Shown: positions 44,449-54,300 of the stretch, piece after piece
How the letters are laid out: each line of letters starts with the position of its first letter
Position numbering within the stretch: the first letter of the stretch is position 1
DNA from: CAYJNO01 sp964371715
GTDB lineage: Bacteria; Bacillota_I; Bacilli_A; Erysipelotrichales; Erysipelotrichaceae
Direction of reading: 5' to 3'
Length of the DNA: 64,000 nt
Assembly: GCA_964371715.1 (NCBI GenBank)
Contig: CAYJNO010000001.1
Location: 1-64,000, forward strand
Translations under genes and position numbers: made by a program
The notes under the pieces: model-generated
Database searches by the model: none
What the model saw: only the letters and a program-made list of their open reading frames with translations
What the model was told of the DNA's origin: nothing

Positions 44449-44967
44449 ATGATTATCAAAGATATTAAAGAACAAATTAAGCATATTAAAAAAGTTGACC
44501 CAAGTGCAAAATCTATAATTGAAATAATTTTATTATACCCCTCAATACATAGCTTAATTTTTTATCGTATTTCACATTGGTTTTATAAATATAAATTATA
44601 TTTTATCGCACGATTTATTAGCCAATTAGCAAGGTTTTTAACAGGAATTGAAATACATCCTGGAGCTCAAATTGGTAGAGGATTATTTATCGATCATGGA
44701 CACGGAGTAGTTATTGGAGAAACCACAATAATCAAAGATAATGTAAGATTATATCATCAAGTTACTCTCGGAGGAGTTAACAGCGACCCAATTAAAAGAC
44801 ATCCTACAATCGAAAGTAATGTAATAATAGGTGCTGGTTCAATATTACTCGGTAATATTACAATTGGTGAAAACAGTAAAATTGGAGCCAACACAACAGT
44901 TCTTAGTGATGTCCCTAAAAATTCAACTGTTATAGGATATAAGGGACAATTAAAAAATTCTAAATAA
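44449..44967 (+). CDS. cysE: Serine O-acetyltransferase
   Basis: Makes O-acetylserine from serine and acetyl-CoA. The N-terminal helices are short (172 residues in all, the Gram-positive form). The left-handed beta-helix has GIEIHPGAQIGRGLFIDHGH, GVVIGETTIIKDNVRLYHQV and TLGG, then KRHPTIESNVIIGAGS. Catalytic His lies in DHGHG. An extended -10 (TGATATACT, 44420-44428) lies upstream. It faces cysK divergently. Confidence 0.95.
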   Translation: MIIKDIKEQIKHIKKVDPSAKSIIEIILLYPSIHSLIFYRISHWFYKYKLYFIARFISQLARFLTGIEIHPGAQIGRGLFIDHGHGVVIGETTIIKDNVRLYHQVTLGGVNSDPIKRHPTIESNVIIGAGSILLGNITIGENSKIGANTTVLSDVPKNSTVIGYKGQLKNSK

Positions 44968-45017
44968 AAATATTATCTTTTATATTACAATATACATATA
45001 TTATTAAGGAGTATTAA

Positions 45018-45377
45018 ATGAAATTACGCGATAAATACACATGTCCACTAGAATTAACTCATGACATGATTAAGGGCAAATGGAAACCAATTATTCTTTG
45101 GCGATTGAGACATAAAAATACATCTTTATCTCAATTAAAAAAAGATATTAATGGAATATCAGAAAAAATGTTAATCGAACATTTAAATGAATTAATTGAA
45201 TTCAAGCTTGTTGAAAAAAAAGTATACAGTGGTTATCCACTAAAGGTTGAATATTTCTTAACAAAAAATAAAGGGAACAAGATAATTAAAGCATTACAAA
45301 TAATGCAAGAAATTGGCATAGAATTCATGTTAGAAAATAATTTGGAAAATGTATTAAAAGAAAAAGGTATTTTCTAG
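45018..45377 (+). CDS. HxlR-family transcriptional regulator
   Basis: A winged-helix regulator of 119 residues. The family signature is CPLELTHDMIKGKWKPIILW, followed by ISEKMLIEHLNELIEF and YPLKVEYFLT. Its only cysteine, Cys9, is at the position used by thiol-sensing HxlR members such as YodB and HypR. It lies 50 bases after cysE and 85 bases before the PEBP gene; GTAAGTAATTTAC (45400-45412) just downstream could be its operator. A redox role is inference. Confidence 0.9.
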   Translation: MKLRDKYTCPLELTHDMIKGKWKPIILWRLRHKNTSLSQLKKDINGISEKMLIEHLNELIEFKLVEKKVYSGYPLKVEYFLTKNKGNKIIKALQIMQEIGIEFMLENNLENVLKEKGIF

Positions 45378-45462
45378 TTCTTATATACCTACAAAAAAGT
45401 AAGTAATTTACATTCAATTTATACTTTTATATTATGTTATTGTGATAGTAAAGGAGAAACAA

Positions 45463-45966
45463 ATGAAAGTAATAAGTACAGGAATTACAAATGGAATTAT
45501 TGATGATAAATATGGTAAACATGGTAAACACTTTAATGAAAATGGCATGCCAACATATTCACTACCACTTACAATTACTGATGCACCAAAAGCGACAAAA
45601 TCATTTTCAATAGTTTTAGAAGATAAGGATGCTTTCCCAATAAGTGGTGGATTTTCTTGGATCCATTGGACTGCAGCAAATATAACTAAAACAGAAATAT
45701 TAGAAAATGAAAGTCAAAGTGCAATTGATTTTGTACAAGGTTTAAATAGTTGGATAAGCATTCAAGGTGGAGCTCAAAGTCATGAACTATCTAAATATTA
45801 TGGTGGAATGGCACCGCCTGATAAAACACATTTATATGAAATTCATGTCTATGCTTTAGATACTATATTAGAGTTAGAAGATGGCTTTTTATACAATGAA
45901 TTATATAAAAAAATGGATGGTCATATTCTTGAATCATTCACATTAAAGGGTACTTACCGTAATTAG
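45463..45966 (+). CDS. PEBP-family protein (YbhB/YbcL type)
   Basis: A phosphatidylethanolamine-binding-like fold: GKHGKHFNENGMPTYSLPLT, SFSIVLEDKDAFP, WIHWTAANI, YYGGMAPPDKTHLYEIHVYA. The pattern DxD, GxxHW-type and GxxPP-GxHxY-type ligand loops is kept. ATG at 45463 is set by AAAGGAG; an in-frame GTG seven codons earlier precedes that SD. No signal peptide is present. Function in bacteria is mostly unknown. Neighbouring HxlR gene may control it. Confidence 0.88.
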   Translation: MKVISTGITNGIIDDKYGKHGKHFNENGMPTYSLPLTITDAPKATKSFSIVLEDKDAFPISGGFSWIHWTAANITKTEILENESQSAIDFVQGLNSWISIQGGAQSHELSKYYGGMAPPDKTHLYEIHVYALDTILELEDGFLYNELYKKMDGHILESFTLKGTYRN

Positions 45967-45972
45967 AAAAAT

Positions 45973-46001
45973 AAAAAAAGACGAAATATTCGTCTTTTTT
46001 T
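45973..46001. terminator. Bidirectional terminator between PEBP gene and glnN
   Basis: AAAAAAGACGAA and TTCGTCTTTTTT form a long stem with a two-base loop. It overlaps the glnN stop. Confidence 0.85.
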
Positions 46002-48084
46002 AGAAATACAACATTCTTGAATATGTTGATACTTCATAATTTTTTGTATTAGCAACTTCTTCATATTTATCAATAATTTCTCTTGCTTGTTTTAATAAAG
46101 GTGCAACAACAAAACACATATCATATGCTTTTTCTTTTATTGATTCTTTATCTAAAATAATTTTATAGTTTTCTTCAATTTCATTGATACATGACTCAAG
46201 TTTAATAGTCAAATCATTTATCAATGTTAGATCTTTTAATAAAACATCATTTGAAATAGGCAGCGCTTTAATTGTATCAGCTAATGTTTTTAAATCTGAA
46301 TACATATAACCTTTGATTTCATTTTTTATCATTTTTAATAAAACTTTCATTTCAAGTCCTATTGTTTTAAAATATTGTTCTAACAATATTTCTTCACGAG
46401 CATATATTTCGCTTTCTTTATAAATGTTATTTTTTACAAATAGGTTTATTGCCTTTTCATCAACTAGTGACCCTATTGATTCTATATATGTCTTGATATT
46501 AGGTAAGCCTAGTTTTTCAGCTTCGTCTATCCATTCATTTGAATAACCATCTTTTGAAAATATAATTCTTTTATGTTTTTCTAAAATTTCTTTACAAATC
46601 TCTATTGCTTTTGCTCTAATATCTTCACGATATTTTATTCCTTCAAGTTTAGTAGCAAATTCATTTATTGATTCAGCCATAATTGTATTTAATACTGTAT
46701 TACAAACAGACGCAGACATCGATGAACCAAGCATTCTAAATTCAAATTTATTCCCTGTAAACGCCATTGGTGAAGTTCTATTACGGTCAGAATTATCTTT
46801 AGGTATATATGAGATATTTTGAATAGGATTAAAATCCCCTTCTTTTTTTGTTTCATATTTCTTTTGTCCAATTAATGATAGTAAAATATTTTCGATATAT
46901 TCACCAAGATAAATTGAAATAATAGCTGGTGGAGCTTCACTTGCACCAAGTCTTAAGTCATTACCTGCCTTACTTGAAGACATTCTTAATAATTCGGGAT
47001 AAGTATCACATGCTTTAATAAAGCATGACATAAATACAAGAAAACGAATATTTTCATGTGGTTTGTCTTTTGGATCAAATAAGTTTAACCCAGTATCAGT
47101 AACTAATGAAAAATTATTATGTTTTCCAGAACCATTAACTCCATTAAATGGTTTTTCATGTAAGAGACATGCCAAATCATGTTTTTTGGCAACAGTTTTT
47201 AAAACGTCCATCATAACAAGATTTTGATCAATCGCTACATTACACTCAGAAAAAATAGGTGCAATTTCAAATTGACCAGGTGCCACTTCATTATGCTCTG
47301 ATTTAGCATAAATACCAAGCTTCCATAATTCTTGGTTAACATCATTCATATATTCTTGAATTCTAGGTGGAATTGAACCAAAATAATGATCATCTAATTC
47401 TTGTCCTTTTGGAGGATTAGCACCAAATAACGTACGTTTACATAACCTCAAGTCTAAGCGACTATTAAAATGTTTACGATTAATTAAAAAATATTCTTGT
47501 TCTAAACCTACCATTACCTTAACTTGTTTAACATCTTTATCTCCTAAGATATTTACAAGTTTTGTAGCCGCTTTATTTAAAGCATTAATTGATTTTAGTA
47601 ATGGAGCTTTCTTATCAAGTGATTCTCCATTATATGAAACAAAAACACTTGGAATACATAGTACATTACCTCTAATAAAAGCTGGCGAAGTTAAATCCCA
47701 GTATGTATATCCACGAGCTTCAAATGTAGCTCTTAAACCACCACTTGGAAATGATGAAGCATCAGGTTCACCTTTAATAAGTGATTTACCACTAAATCTT
47801 AATATTGGTAAATTATCATCATCTGGTTCAACAAATGAATCATGTTTTTGTGCAGTTGATCCTGTCATCGGTTGAAACCAATGACAAAAATGTGTTACAC
47901 CATTTTCTAAAGCCCATTCTTTCATTGCATGTGCAATAGCATCAGCAGTATTACGATCTAGTGTTGCTTCATTGTCTTTTGTTGTACTCCAAAGCTTATA
48001 AACAGGATTAGGCAAATACTCCTTCATTTTCTCTTCAGTGAACACATATTTACCAAAATCTTTAAACTTACTATATTTATCCAT
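46000..48084 (-). CDS. glnN: Glutamine synthetase type III
   Basis: Makes glutamine from glutamate and ammonia. The GSIII form, about 700 residues, is recognised by FPSGGLRATFEARGYTYWDL, VMVGLEQEYFLINR, SEHNEVAPGQFEIAPIFSE, FNGVNGSGKHNNFSL and SSKAGNDLRLGASEAPPAI. The C-terminal third is helical. ATG at 48084 (MDKYSKFKDFGKYVF) has GGAGGGG upstream; six extra in-frame codons lie before it. The promoter is strong. It supplies glutamine also needed by the nearby carA. Confidence 0.95.
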   Translation of the reverse strand: MDKYSKFKDFGKYVFTEEKMKEYLPNPVYKLWSTTKDNEATLDRNTADAIAHAMKEWALENGVTHFCHWFQPMTGSTAQKHDSFVEPDDDNLPILRFSGKSLIKGEPDASSFPSGGLRATFEARGYTYWDLTSPAFIRGNVLCIPSVFVSYNGESLDKKAPLLKSINALNKAATKLVNILGDKDVKQVKVMVGLEQEYFLINRKHFNSRLDLRLCKRTLFGANPPKGQELDDHYFGSIPPRIQEYMNDVNQELWKLGIYAKSEHNEVAPGQFEIAPIFSECNVAIDQNLVMMDVLKTVAKKHDLACLLHEKPFNGVNGSGKHNNFSLVTDTGLNLFDPKDKPHENIRFLVFMSCFIKACDTYPELLRMSSSKAGNDLRLGASEAPPAIISIYLGEYIENILLSLIGQKKYETKKEGDFNPIQNISYIPKDNSDRNRTSPMAFTGNKFEFRMLGSSMSASVCNTVLNTIMAESINEFATKLEGIKYREDIRAKAIEICKEILEKHKRIIFSKDGYSNEWIDEAEKLGLPNIKTYIESIGSLVDEKAINLFVKNNIYKESEIYAREEILLEQYFKTIGLEMKVLLKMIKNEIKGYMYSDLKTLADTIKALPISNDVLLKDLTLINDLTIKLESCINEIEENYKIILDKESIKEKAYDMCFVVAPLLKQAREIIDKYEEVANTKNYEVSTYSRMLYF

Positions 48085-48104
48085 ATTCCCCTCCATTTTC
48101 ATTA

Positions 48105-48133
48105 ATTATATATATTTTATTATTTTTTTTCAA
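48105..48133 (-). promoter_or_regulatory. Promoter of glnN
   Basis: Minus-strand TTGAAA and TATAAT are 17 bases apart, 20 bases before the start codon. The -35 lies in a long A/T tract. Confidence 0.7.
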
Positions 48134-48272
48134 CTTTTTTCCAATATTTTTCTAAATTTTATTAAAACTACAAAAAATAACAAGAAATTTCTCATTATTT
48201 TTCTAATTTATGTCAATATTTTGTATTTTAACCAACTTCACTATTGCATTTTGTTGTATAATTGATTTATAA

Positions 48273-48346
48273 GCCGCCTTGGTATAGTGGAAACACACAT
48301 CCATGGTAAGGATGAGCGAGCAGTTCAATTCTGCTAGGCGGCACCA
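48273..48346 (+). tRNA. tRNA-Thr (anticodon GGU), CCA encoded
   Basis: A 74-base cloverleaf. Acceptor GCCGCCT / AGGCGGC with discriminator A and encoded CCA. Anticodon stem CATCC / GGATG with loop ATGGTAA, giving anticodon GGT at the 34-36 positions. T arm AGCAG / CTGCT with loop TTCAATT. The D stem GTAT / ACAC has one A-C mismatch. G1-C72, C2-G71 and the GGU anticodon fit threonine. TATAAT lies at 48257-48262 just upstream. It stands alone, not in a tRNA cluster. Confidence 0.9.
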
Positions 48347-48357
48347 TTATAAATTCA

Positions 48358-48394
48358 AAAAAAGTAGTAATCCTTATGGAATTACTACTTTTTT
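48358..48394. terminator. Bidirectional terminator between tRNA-Thr and pyrE
   Basis: AGTAGTAAT-CC and GG-A-ATTACTACT pair with one bulge, with flanking A and T runs. It ends both the tRNA and the pyr operon. Confidence 0.8.
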
Positions 48395-48395
48395 G

Positions 48396-49025
48396 TTACT
48401 TCATCCAAGATTCATCACTTGGATTATCTCTAAATTTTAATAATTGATTTACTTCACTTGCATTAATATAATTATTTTCTAATGCAACATTTACTAAAAC
48501 ATCAAAATTTGATGCTGACACATTTTTTACATTTGCAGCATTTAGACGTTCTAACCCTTTCTTCATACCATAAGTGAATATAGAGGCAATACCTAATACT
48601 TCAACACCATTTTCTTTTAATACATCTACAACCTCTAAAGAACTTCCAGCAGTTGAAATTAAATCTTCAACTACAACTACTTTTGTACCTTTTGGACATT
48701 TACCTTCAATTTGATTTGTTCTACCATGTGATTTTGCACTTGCCCTAACATAACCCATTGGTAAATCTAATATATCTGCTACAATTGCAGCATGTGCAAT
48801 CCCAGCCGTAGCTGTACCCATTACCATTTCACATTCTGGGTATTCATTTTTGATTATTTCAGCTAAAGCATTTTCTACATTTTTTCTTACTTCTACATTA
48901 CTTAAAGTTAATCTGTTATCACAATAGATTGGAGATTTAATTCCACTAGCCCAAGTAAATGGTTCTTTAGGACTTAAAAATACCGCTTGAATATCTAATA
49001 AATTTTTTGCAATTAATTTTTCCAT
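48396..49025 (-). CDS. pyrE: Orotate phosphoribosyltransferase
   Basis: Joins orotate to PRPP to make OMP. The PRPP motif is VVVEDLISTAGSSLEV, and KGTKV and FTWASGIKSPIYCDNR are also family blocks. ATG at 49025 (MEKLIAKNLLDIQ) has AGGGG upstream; a ten-codon in-frame extension runs into pyrF. The last gene of the pyr operon, starting two bases after the pyrF stop. Confidence 0.95.
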   Translation of the reverse strand: MEKLIAKNLLDIQAVFLSPKEPFTWASGIKSPIYCDNRLTLSNVEVRKNVENALAEIIKNEYPECEMVMGTATAGIAHAAIVADILDLPMGYVRASAKSHGRTNQIEGKCPKGTKVVVVEDLISTAGSSLEVVDVLKENGVEVLGIASIFTYGMKKGLERLNAANVKNVSASNFDVLVNVALENNYINASEVNQLLKFRDNPSDESWMK

Positions 49026-49027
49026 TT

Positions 49028-49723
49028 TTATTCCCCTACAAATTCTTTCATACAACGTCTATAAGCTTCTACAGGATTATCTGCATTAGTTATCGGTCTA
49101 CCAACCACAATAAAGCTAGAACCAATTTCTTTAGCTTTTAAAGGTGTTGTAATTCTTTTTTGATCATCACTTACACTATCAGCAAAACGAATACCAGGTG
49201 TTACACTTACAAATACTGATGGTAAATTATCATGTATTAATCCCGCTTCTAAAGGACTACATACAACTCCATTTAATTTTGCTTTATAGGCATTTTTTGC
49301 ATAATGTAATACAACATCATTTAAAGGTTTATCAATTAATAAATCTTTATGCATAATTTCTTCACTTGTACTTGTCAATTGTGTTACTGCTAATAAAATA
49401 GTATCAGGATTTGTTTCATTCAATGCAAGTCTTGCTTGTTCCATCATTTCAACAGTACCTTGAGCATGAACATTTGTCATATCAACCTTTAATCTACCAA
49501 TGTTTTTCATTGCTTTATAAACTGTATTTGGAATATCATGTAATTTTAAATCTAAGAATACTTTATGACCTTTTTCTTTAATTTCTTTTACAATACTTGG
49601 CCCTTCAGCATAAAATAATTCCATACCAATCTTAACAAATGGTTTCTCTTCTTTAAATTGTTCTAAAAACTTTAATGTCTCTTCTTTACTTGAAAAATCG
49701 CATGCAATAATTACATCTCTCAC
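49028..49723 (-). CDS. pyrF: Orotidine 5'-phosphate decarboxylase
   Basis: Makes UMP from OMP. Catalytic block DLKLHDIPNTVYKAM and start RDVIIACDFSSKEETL, with VTPGIRF and VGRPIT phosphate loops. The 231 residues are normal. The start is GTG with GGAGG eight bases upstream, and it overlaps the pyrD TAG stop. Confidence 0.96.
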   Translation of the reverse strand: MRDVIIACDFSSKEETLKFLEQFKEEKPFVKIGMELFYAEGPSIVKEIKEKGHKVFLDLKLHDIPNTVYKAMKNIGRLKVDMTNVHAQGTVEMMEQARLALNETNPDTILLAVTQLTSTSEEIMHKDLLIDKPLNDVVLHYAKNAYKAKLNGVVCSPLEAGLIHDNLPSVFVSVTPGIRFADSVSDDQKRITTPLKAKEIGSSFIVVGRPITNADNPVEAYRRCMKEFVGE

Positions 49724-50634
49724 TATAATGACCTCCCTATTATGTCTTTCAATTCTTTTATACCATATTTATCCATAACTTTTGGTAAATTTTCAATTAT
49801 TTCTTTACAAATATATGGATTAACTAAATTTTGTGCACCAATTTGAACAGCAGTTGCCCCAGCACTCATAAATTCTATTACATCTTCAGCCGAACTTATA
49901 CCACCAATACCAATTACTGGTATCTTAACACTTTTACAAACTTGATATACCATTCTTAGTGCAACAGGTTTAATTGCCGGCCCACTAAAACCACCCATAA
50001 TATTTGCAATAATTGGTTTACCAGTATATAAATCAAATCTTGCACCTAAAAGTGTATTAATCATACTTATACCATCAGCACCTGCTTCTTCACATGCTTT
50101 AGCAATTTCAACAATATCAGTAACATTAGGTGATAATTTAATAAAGACTGGTTTTGTTGTAACCTCTTTTACAGCCTTAGTAATTTCTTTTACTAAGTTT
50201 TTATCAGTTGAAAATGTTACACCCCCTTGATGAACATTAGGGCATGATACATTTATCTCTAATATACCTACAATATCTGCTTTATCCATTTTCTTAGCAC
50301 ATTCAACAAATTCTTCTACACTAAAACCTGAGATATTAGCAATAACTTTTTTATCAAACACTTTTTCTAATTTTTTAAATTCTGTACCGATTACTTCATC
50401 AATCCCTGGATTTTGTAAACCTACTGCATTTATCATTCCACTTGTACATTCCGCTATTCTTGGTAGTTCATTACCAAAACGTGCTTCTTTTGTAGTACCT
50501 TTAGTTGAAATTGAACCTAAAATATTAATATCATAGTAATCACAAAATTCATAACCAAAACCAAATGTTCCACTTGCTGGAATTATTGGATTATCTAACT
50601 CTAAACCACTTAGGTTGACATTTAATCTTGCCAT
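49723..50634 (-). CDS. pyrD: Dihydroorotate dehydrogenase B, catalytic subunit
   Basis: A class 1B enzyme (NAD-linked, paired with PyrK). FMN-binding and active-site blocks: PIIPASGTFGFGYEF, NAVGLQNPG, and ILEINVSCPNVHQGG with the catalytic Cys. GGISSAEDVIEFMSAGA binds FMN phosphate. The 303 residues are normal. It overlaps pyrK by 13 bases. Confidence 0.96.
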   Translation of the reverse strand: MARLNVNLSGLELDNPIIPASGTFGFGYEFCDYYDINILGSISTKGTTKEARFGNELPRIAECTSGMINAVGLQNPGIDEVIGTEFKKLEKVFDKKVIANISGFSVEEFVECAKKMDKADIVGILEINVSCPNVHQGGVTFSTDKNLVKEITKAVKEVTTKPVFIKLSPNVTDIVEIAKACEEAGADGISMINTLLGARFDLYTGKPIIANIMGGFSGPAIKPVALRMVYQVCKSVKIPVIGIGGISSAEDVIEFMSAGATAVQIGAQNLVNPYICKEIIENLPKVMDKYGIKELKDIIGRSL

Positions 50635-51368
50635 AAAATATCCTCACTATTCATTACTGGTCCTTCTTTACATATTCTTTTATAACCACTTATTGTTTTA
50701 CAACTACAACCCATACAAGCTCCAAAACCACATCCCATACGTGCTTCAAAACTTAATTGCCCTTTATTTGTAGAGTTTTCCATTAAAGCTTTAAGCATTT
50801 TTTCAGGTCCACATGCATAATAATATAAATCACTTAAATCATTATTGTTCATTAAATTTACAACATTACCTTTTTCACCATATGTTCCATCCATTGTAGC
50901 TACATAAACATTACATCCTAAAGCTTTAAATTCATTTTCATAAAACACATCTTCTACATTAGCAAAACCTAATAATACATTTACTTTAACACCATTTTTT
51001 AATAATTCTTTTGCAAGTTTATATAGAGGTGGTACACCAACACCACCTCCAACTAATATAACTTCTTTTAAATCTTTATTAATATCAAAGCCATTACCAA
51101 GTCCTACCAAAGCTTTAATTACATCATTTTCTTTTAATGTTTTAAGATAGTTTGTACCAAAACCCACTACTTTATAAATAATAGTTAACGAATCCTTAGT
51201 ATAATCAGATATACTAATAGGTCTTTTTAAATAAGCATCTTTTACTTCAATATTAATGAATTCTCCAGGCTTCTTAATAAAACTTGTATCAATTTTTAAC
51301 TGCATTTTATAAACATCTTTAGCAATGTTTATATTTTCAATAATTTCTAGTTCTTGGATTTTATGCAA
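50622..51368 (-). CDS. pyrK: Dihydroorotate dehydrogenase B, electron-transfer subunit
   Basis: Passes electrons from PyrD FMN to NAD through FAD and a [2Fe-2S] cluster. FAD loop KRPISISDY, NAD-site VGGGVGVPPLYKLAKEL, cluster cysteines in MGCGFGACMGCSCK and the later IC. I chose TTG at 51368 because GGAGG lies five bases before it and MHKIQELEIIENINIAK then follows, as in the family. The SD lies inside the end of carB. An ATG four codons upstream (51380) overlaps the SD and is the alternative. Confidence 0.92.
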   Translation of the reverse strand: MHKIQELEIIENINIAKDVYKMQLKIDTSFIKKPGEFINIEVKDAYLKRPISISDYTKDSLTIIYKVVGFGTNYLKTLKENDVIKALVGLGNGFDINKDLKEVILVGGGVGVPPLYKLAKELLKNGVKVNVLLGFANVEDVFYENEFKALGCNVYVATMDGTYGEKGNVVNLMNNNDLSDLYYYACGPEKMLKALMENSTNKGQLSFEARMGCGFGACMGCSCKTISGYKRICKEGPVMNSEDILWQD

Positions 51369-54300
51369 TTTGACCTCCATCAATGGTATCAACACCAATT
51401 GTAATTTCTTCTAATACATCTAATAAAACATTTACAGTATCTAATGAAGTAAATACTGTTACATTATTTTCAACAGCACATCTTCTAATCAAGTAACCAT
51501 CTTTAGAAGTATTTGTATCACTAGTTGAAAGTGTATTTAAGATATAAGTTACATGACCCTTTCTAATTGATTCTAATATTTCATTTGAACCTTGAGATAT
51601 TTTAGCTTTTTCTCTAGTTTTAATTCCATGTTCCTTTAAAGTTTTACATGTTCCACTTGTTGCTTCTACATTAAATCCTAAATCATAAAATCTTCTAACA
51701 AGATTTATACCTCTTTCTTTATCTTCATCTGCTAAAGTAACTAGAATAGTACCATAATTTACTACACGCATATTTGAGGCTTGTAACGCCTTATATAAAG
51801 CACGATTTAAAGCAACATCATAGCCAATTGCTTCACCTGTTGATTTCATTTCTGGTGATAAATAAGCATCTAAACCATGTAATTTTGAAAAACTAAATGT
51901 TGGAGCTTTTACAAAATATTTATTAGATCTATGTAATGGTTTATCAGCATAACCTTGTTCTTTTAAACTTTTATTCAGTATAACTTTTGTCGCAATATTA
52001 GCTAATGGAATATTTGTTGATTTTGAAATAAATGGTACAGATCTTGAAGATCTTGGATTTACTTCAATTACATAGACATCTTCGTTATTATCGACAATAA
52101 ATTGGATATTATAAAGTCCAATGATACCTATCTTCAATCCTAACACTTTAGTATATTCAACTATTTTAGCTTGAACATTTTCACTTAAAGAATATGGTGG
52201 ATAGACACTCATTGAATCTCCTGAATGGACACCTGTTGCTTCAACAAGTTGCATAATGCCTGGTAAATAAACATCTTTCCCATCACAAATTGCATCAACT
52301 TCTACTTCAATACCTTTAATGTATTTATCAACTAATACCGGTTGATCAACATCAATTTTAACTGCTGTATTTAAGTATTCAATTAATTCATTATCACTGT
52401 TTACTATTTGCATTGCTCTACCACCTAAGACATATGATGGTCTAACTAATACAGGATAGCCAATTTTATTCGCAATACTTAAACCATCTTCAATTGTTAC
52501 AACAGCTTTTCCAATAGGTTGTGGTATATTATTTTCTCTTACTAATTTTTCAAATAATTCTCTATTTTCAGCATTTTCAATAGCAGATGGTGAACTACCA
52601 ATAATTGGTACTCCTAAAGCTTCTAATCTATTTGCTAGATTAATTGCTGTTTGACCACCTAATGATACAATAACACCTTTTGGTTTTTCCATATCAATAA
52701 TATTCATTACATCTTCTATACATAATGGTTCAAAATATAATTTATCACTCATTGTATAATCTGTACTTACAGTTTCTGGATTATTATTAATAACGATAGA
52801 TTCATATCCTGCTTCTTGGATTGCCCAAATAGCATGTACTGTTGAATAATCAAATTCAACACCTTGTCCAATCCTTATTGGTCCAGATCCTAGTACAATT
52901 ATTGATTCTTTATCACTGATAATACTTTCATTTTCTTCTTCATATGTTGAATAAAAATATGGAACGTATGCATCAAATTCAGCAGCACATGTATCAATCA
53001 TTTTATATACTGGTAAAATATTATTTTCTTTACGATATTTATACATTTCAAGTTCACTTAACTTTAACTCTTTAGCTAAATAAAGATCACTAAAGCCAAA
53101 TTTCTTTAACTTTTTAATAGTATCAATACTCTTATCAGTTTTTAATCTGTTTTCTAATGATACAATGTGATGAATTTTATCTAAGAAGAATGGATCAATT
53201 TTAGTTGCTTCTGAGATTATCATTAAATCAACTTTACGTCTAAATAATTCAGCAATGGCAAATAATCTTTCATCTGTAGCAACTTTAACTTCACATAATA
53301 ATTCATCAATTGAATATGCATCAAATTTTTCTAAATAGATATGATCTACACCTGTTTCTAAAGATCTAACTGCTTTTAATAAACTTTCTTCAAGATTACG
53401 ACCTATAGCCATAACTTCACCTGTTGCCTTCATTTGCGTACTTAATTTTTTATCTGCTTTATTAAACTTATCAAATGGGAATCGTGCAATTTTACTAACT
53501 ATATAGTCAATTGTTGGCTCAAATGATGCTGGTGTATTAGCTATCATAATTTCTTCAAGTCTTAAACCAACAGCTATCTTTGATGATACACGAGCAATTG
53601 GATATGCTGTAGCTTTTGAAGCCAACGCACTACTTCTAGAAACACGAGGATTAACTTCAATTACAAAGTAATCAAATGAATATGGATCTAAAGCAAATTG
53701 AACATTACACCCACCTTCAATTTTTAGTTCTCTAATTAAATTTAAAGCTGAATTTCTTAAGATTTGATATTCTTTATTAGATAAAGTTTGTGTAGGACAT
53801 ACAACAATACTATCACCTGTATGAACACCTACTGGATCAAAGTTTTCCATTGTACAAATTACAATAGCAGTATCATTTGAATCTCTCATTACTTCAAATT
53901 CTATTTCTTTATAACCTTTAATTGATTTTTCAACTAATACTTCACTAACCGGTGATAACTTTAATGCATTTTTGCCAACATTAATTACTTCTTCATCATT
54001 ATTAGCAAAACCACCACCAGTACCACCAAGTGTAAATGCAGGTCTTAAAACAACTGGGTATCCAATTTTATTAGCATATTCAACAACTTCTTCAACTGAT
54101 TTTGCAAGATATGATTCTAAACATGGTTCATTAATTTTAATACATAAATCTTTAAATAATTGGCGATCTTCTGCACGATTAATTGAATCAAAATTAGTCC
54201 CAAGTATTTCACAACGACACTCTTCTAATATTCCTTTTTTAGCTAACTGCATTGCTAAATTAAGGCCTGTTTGACCTCCAAGTGTTGGAAGTATTGCATC

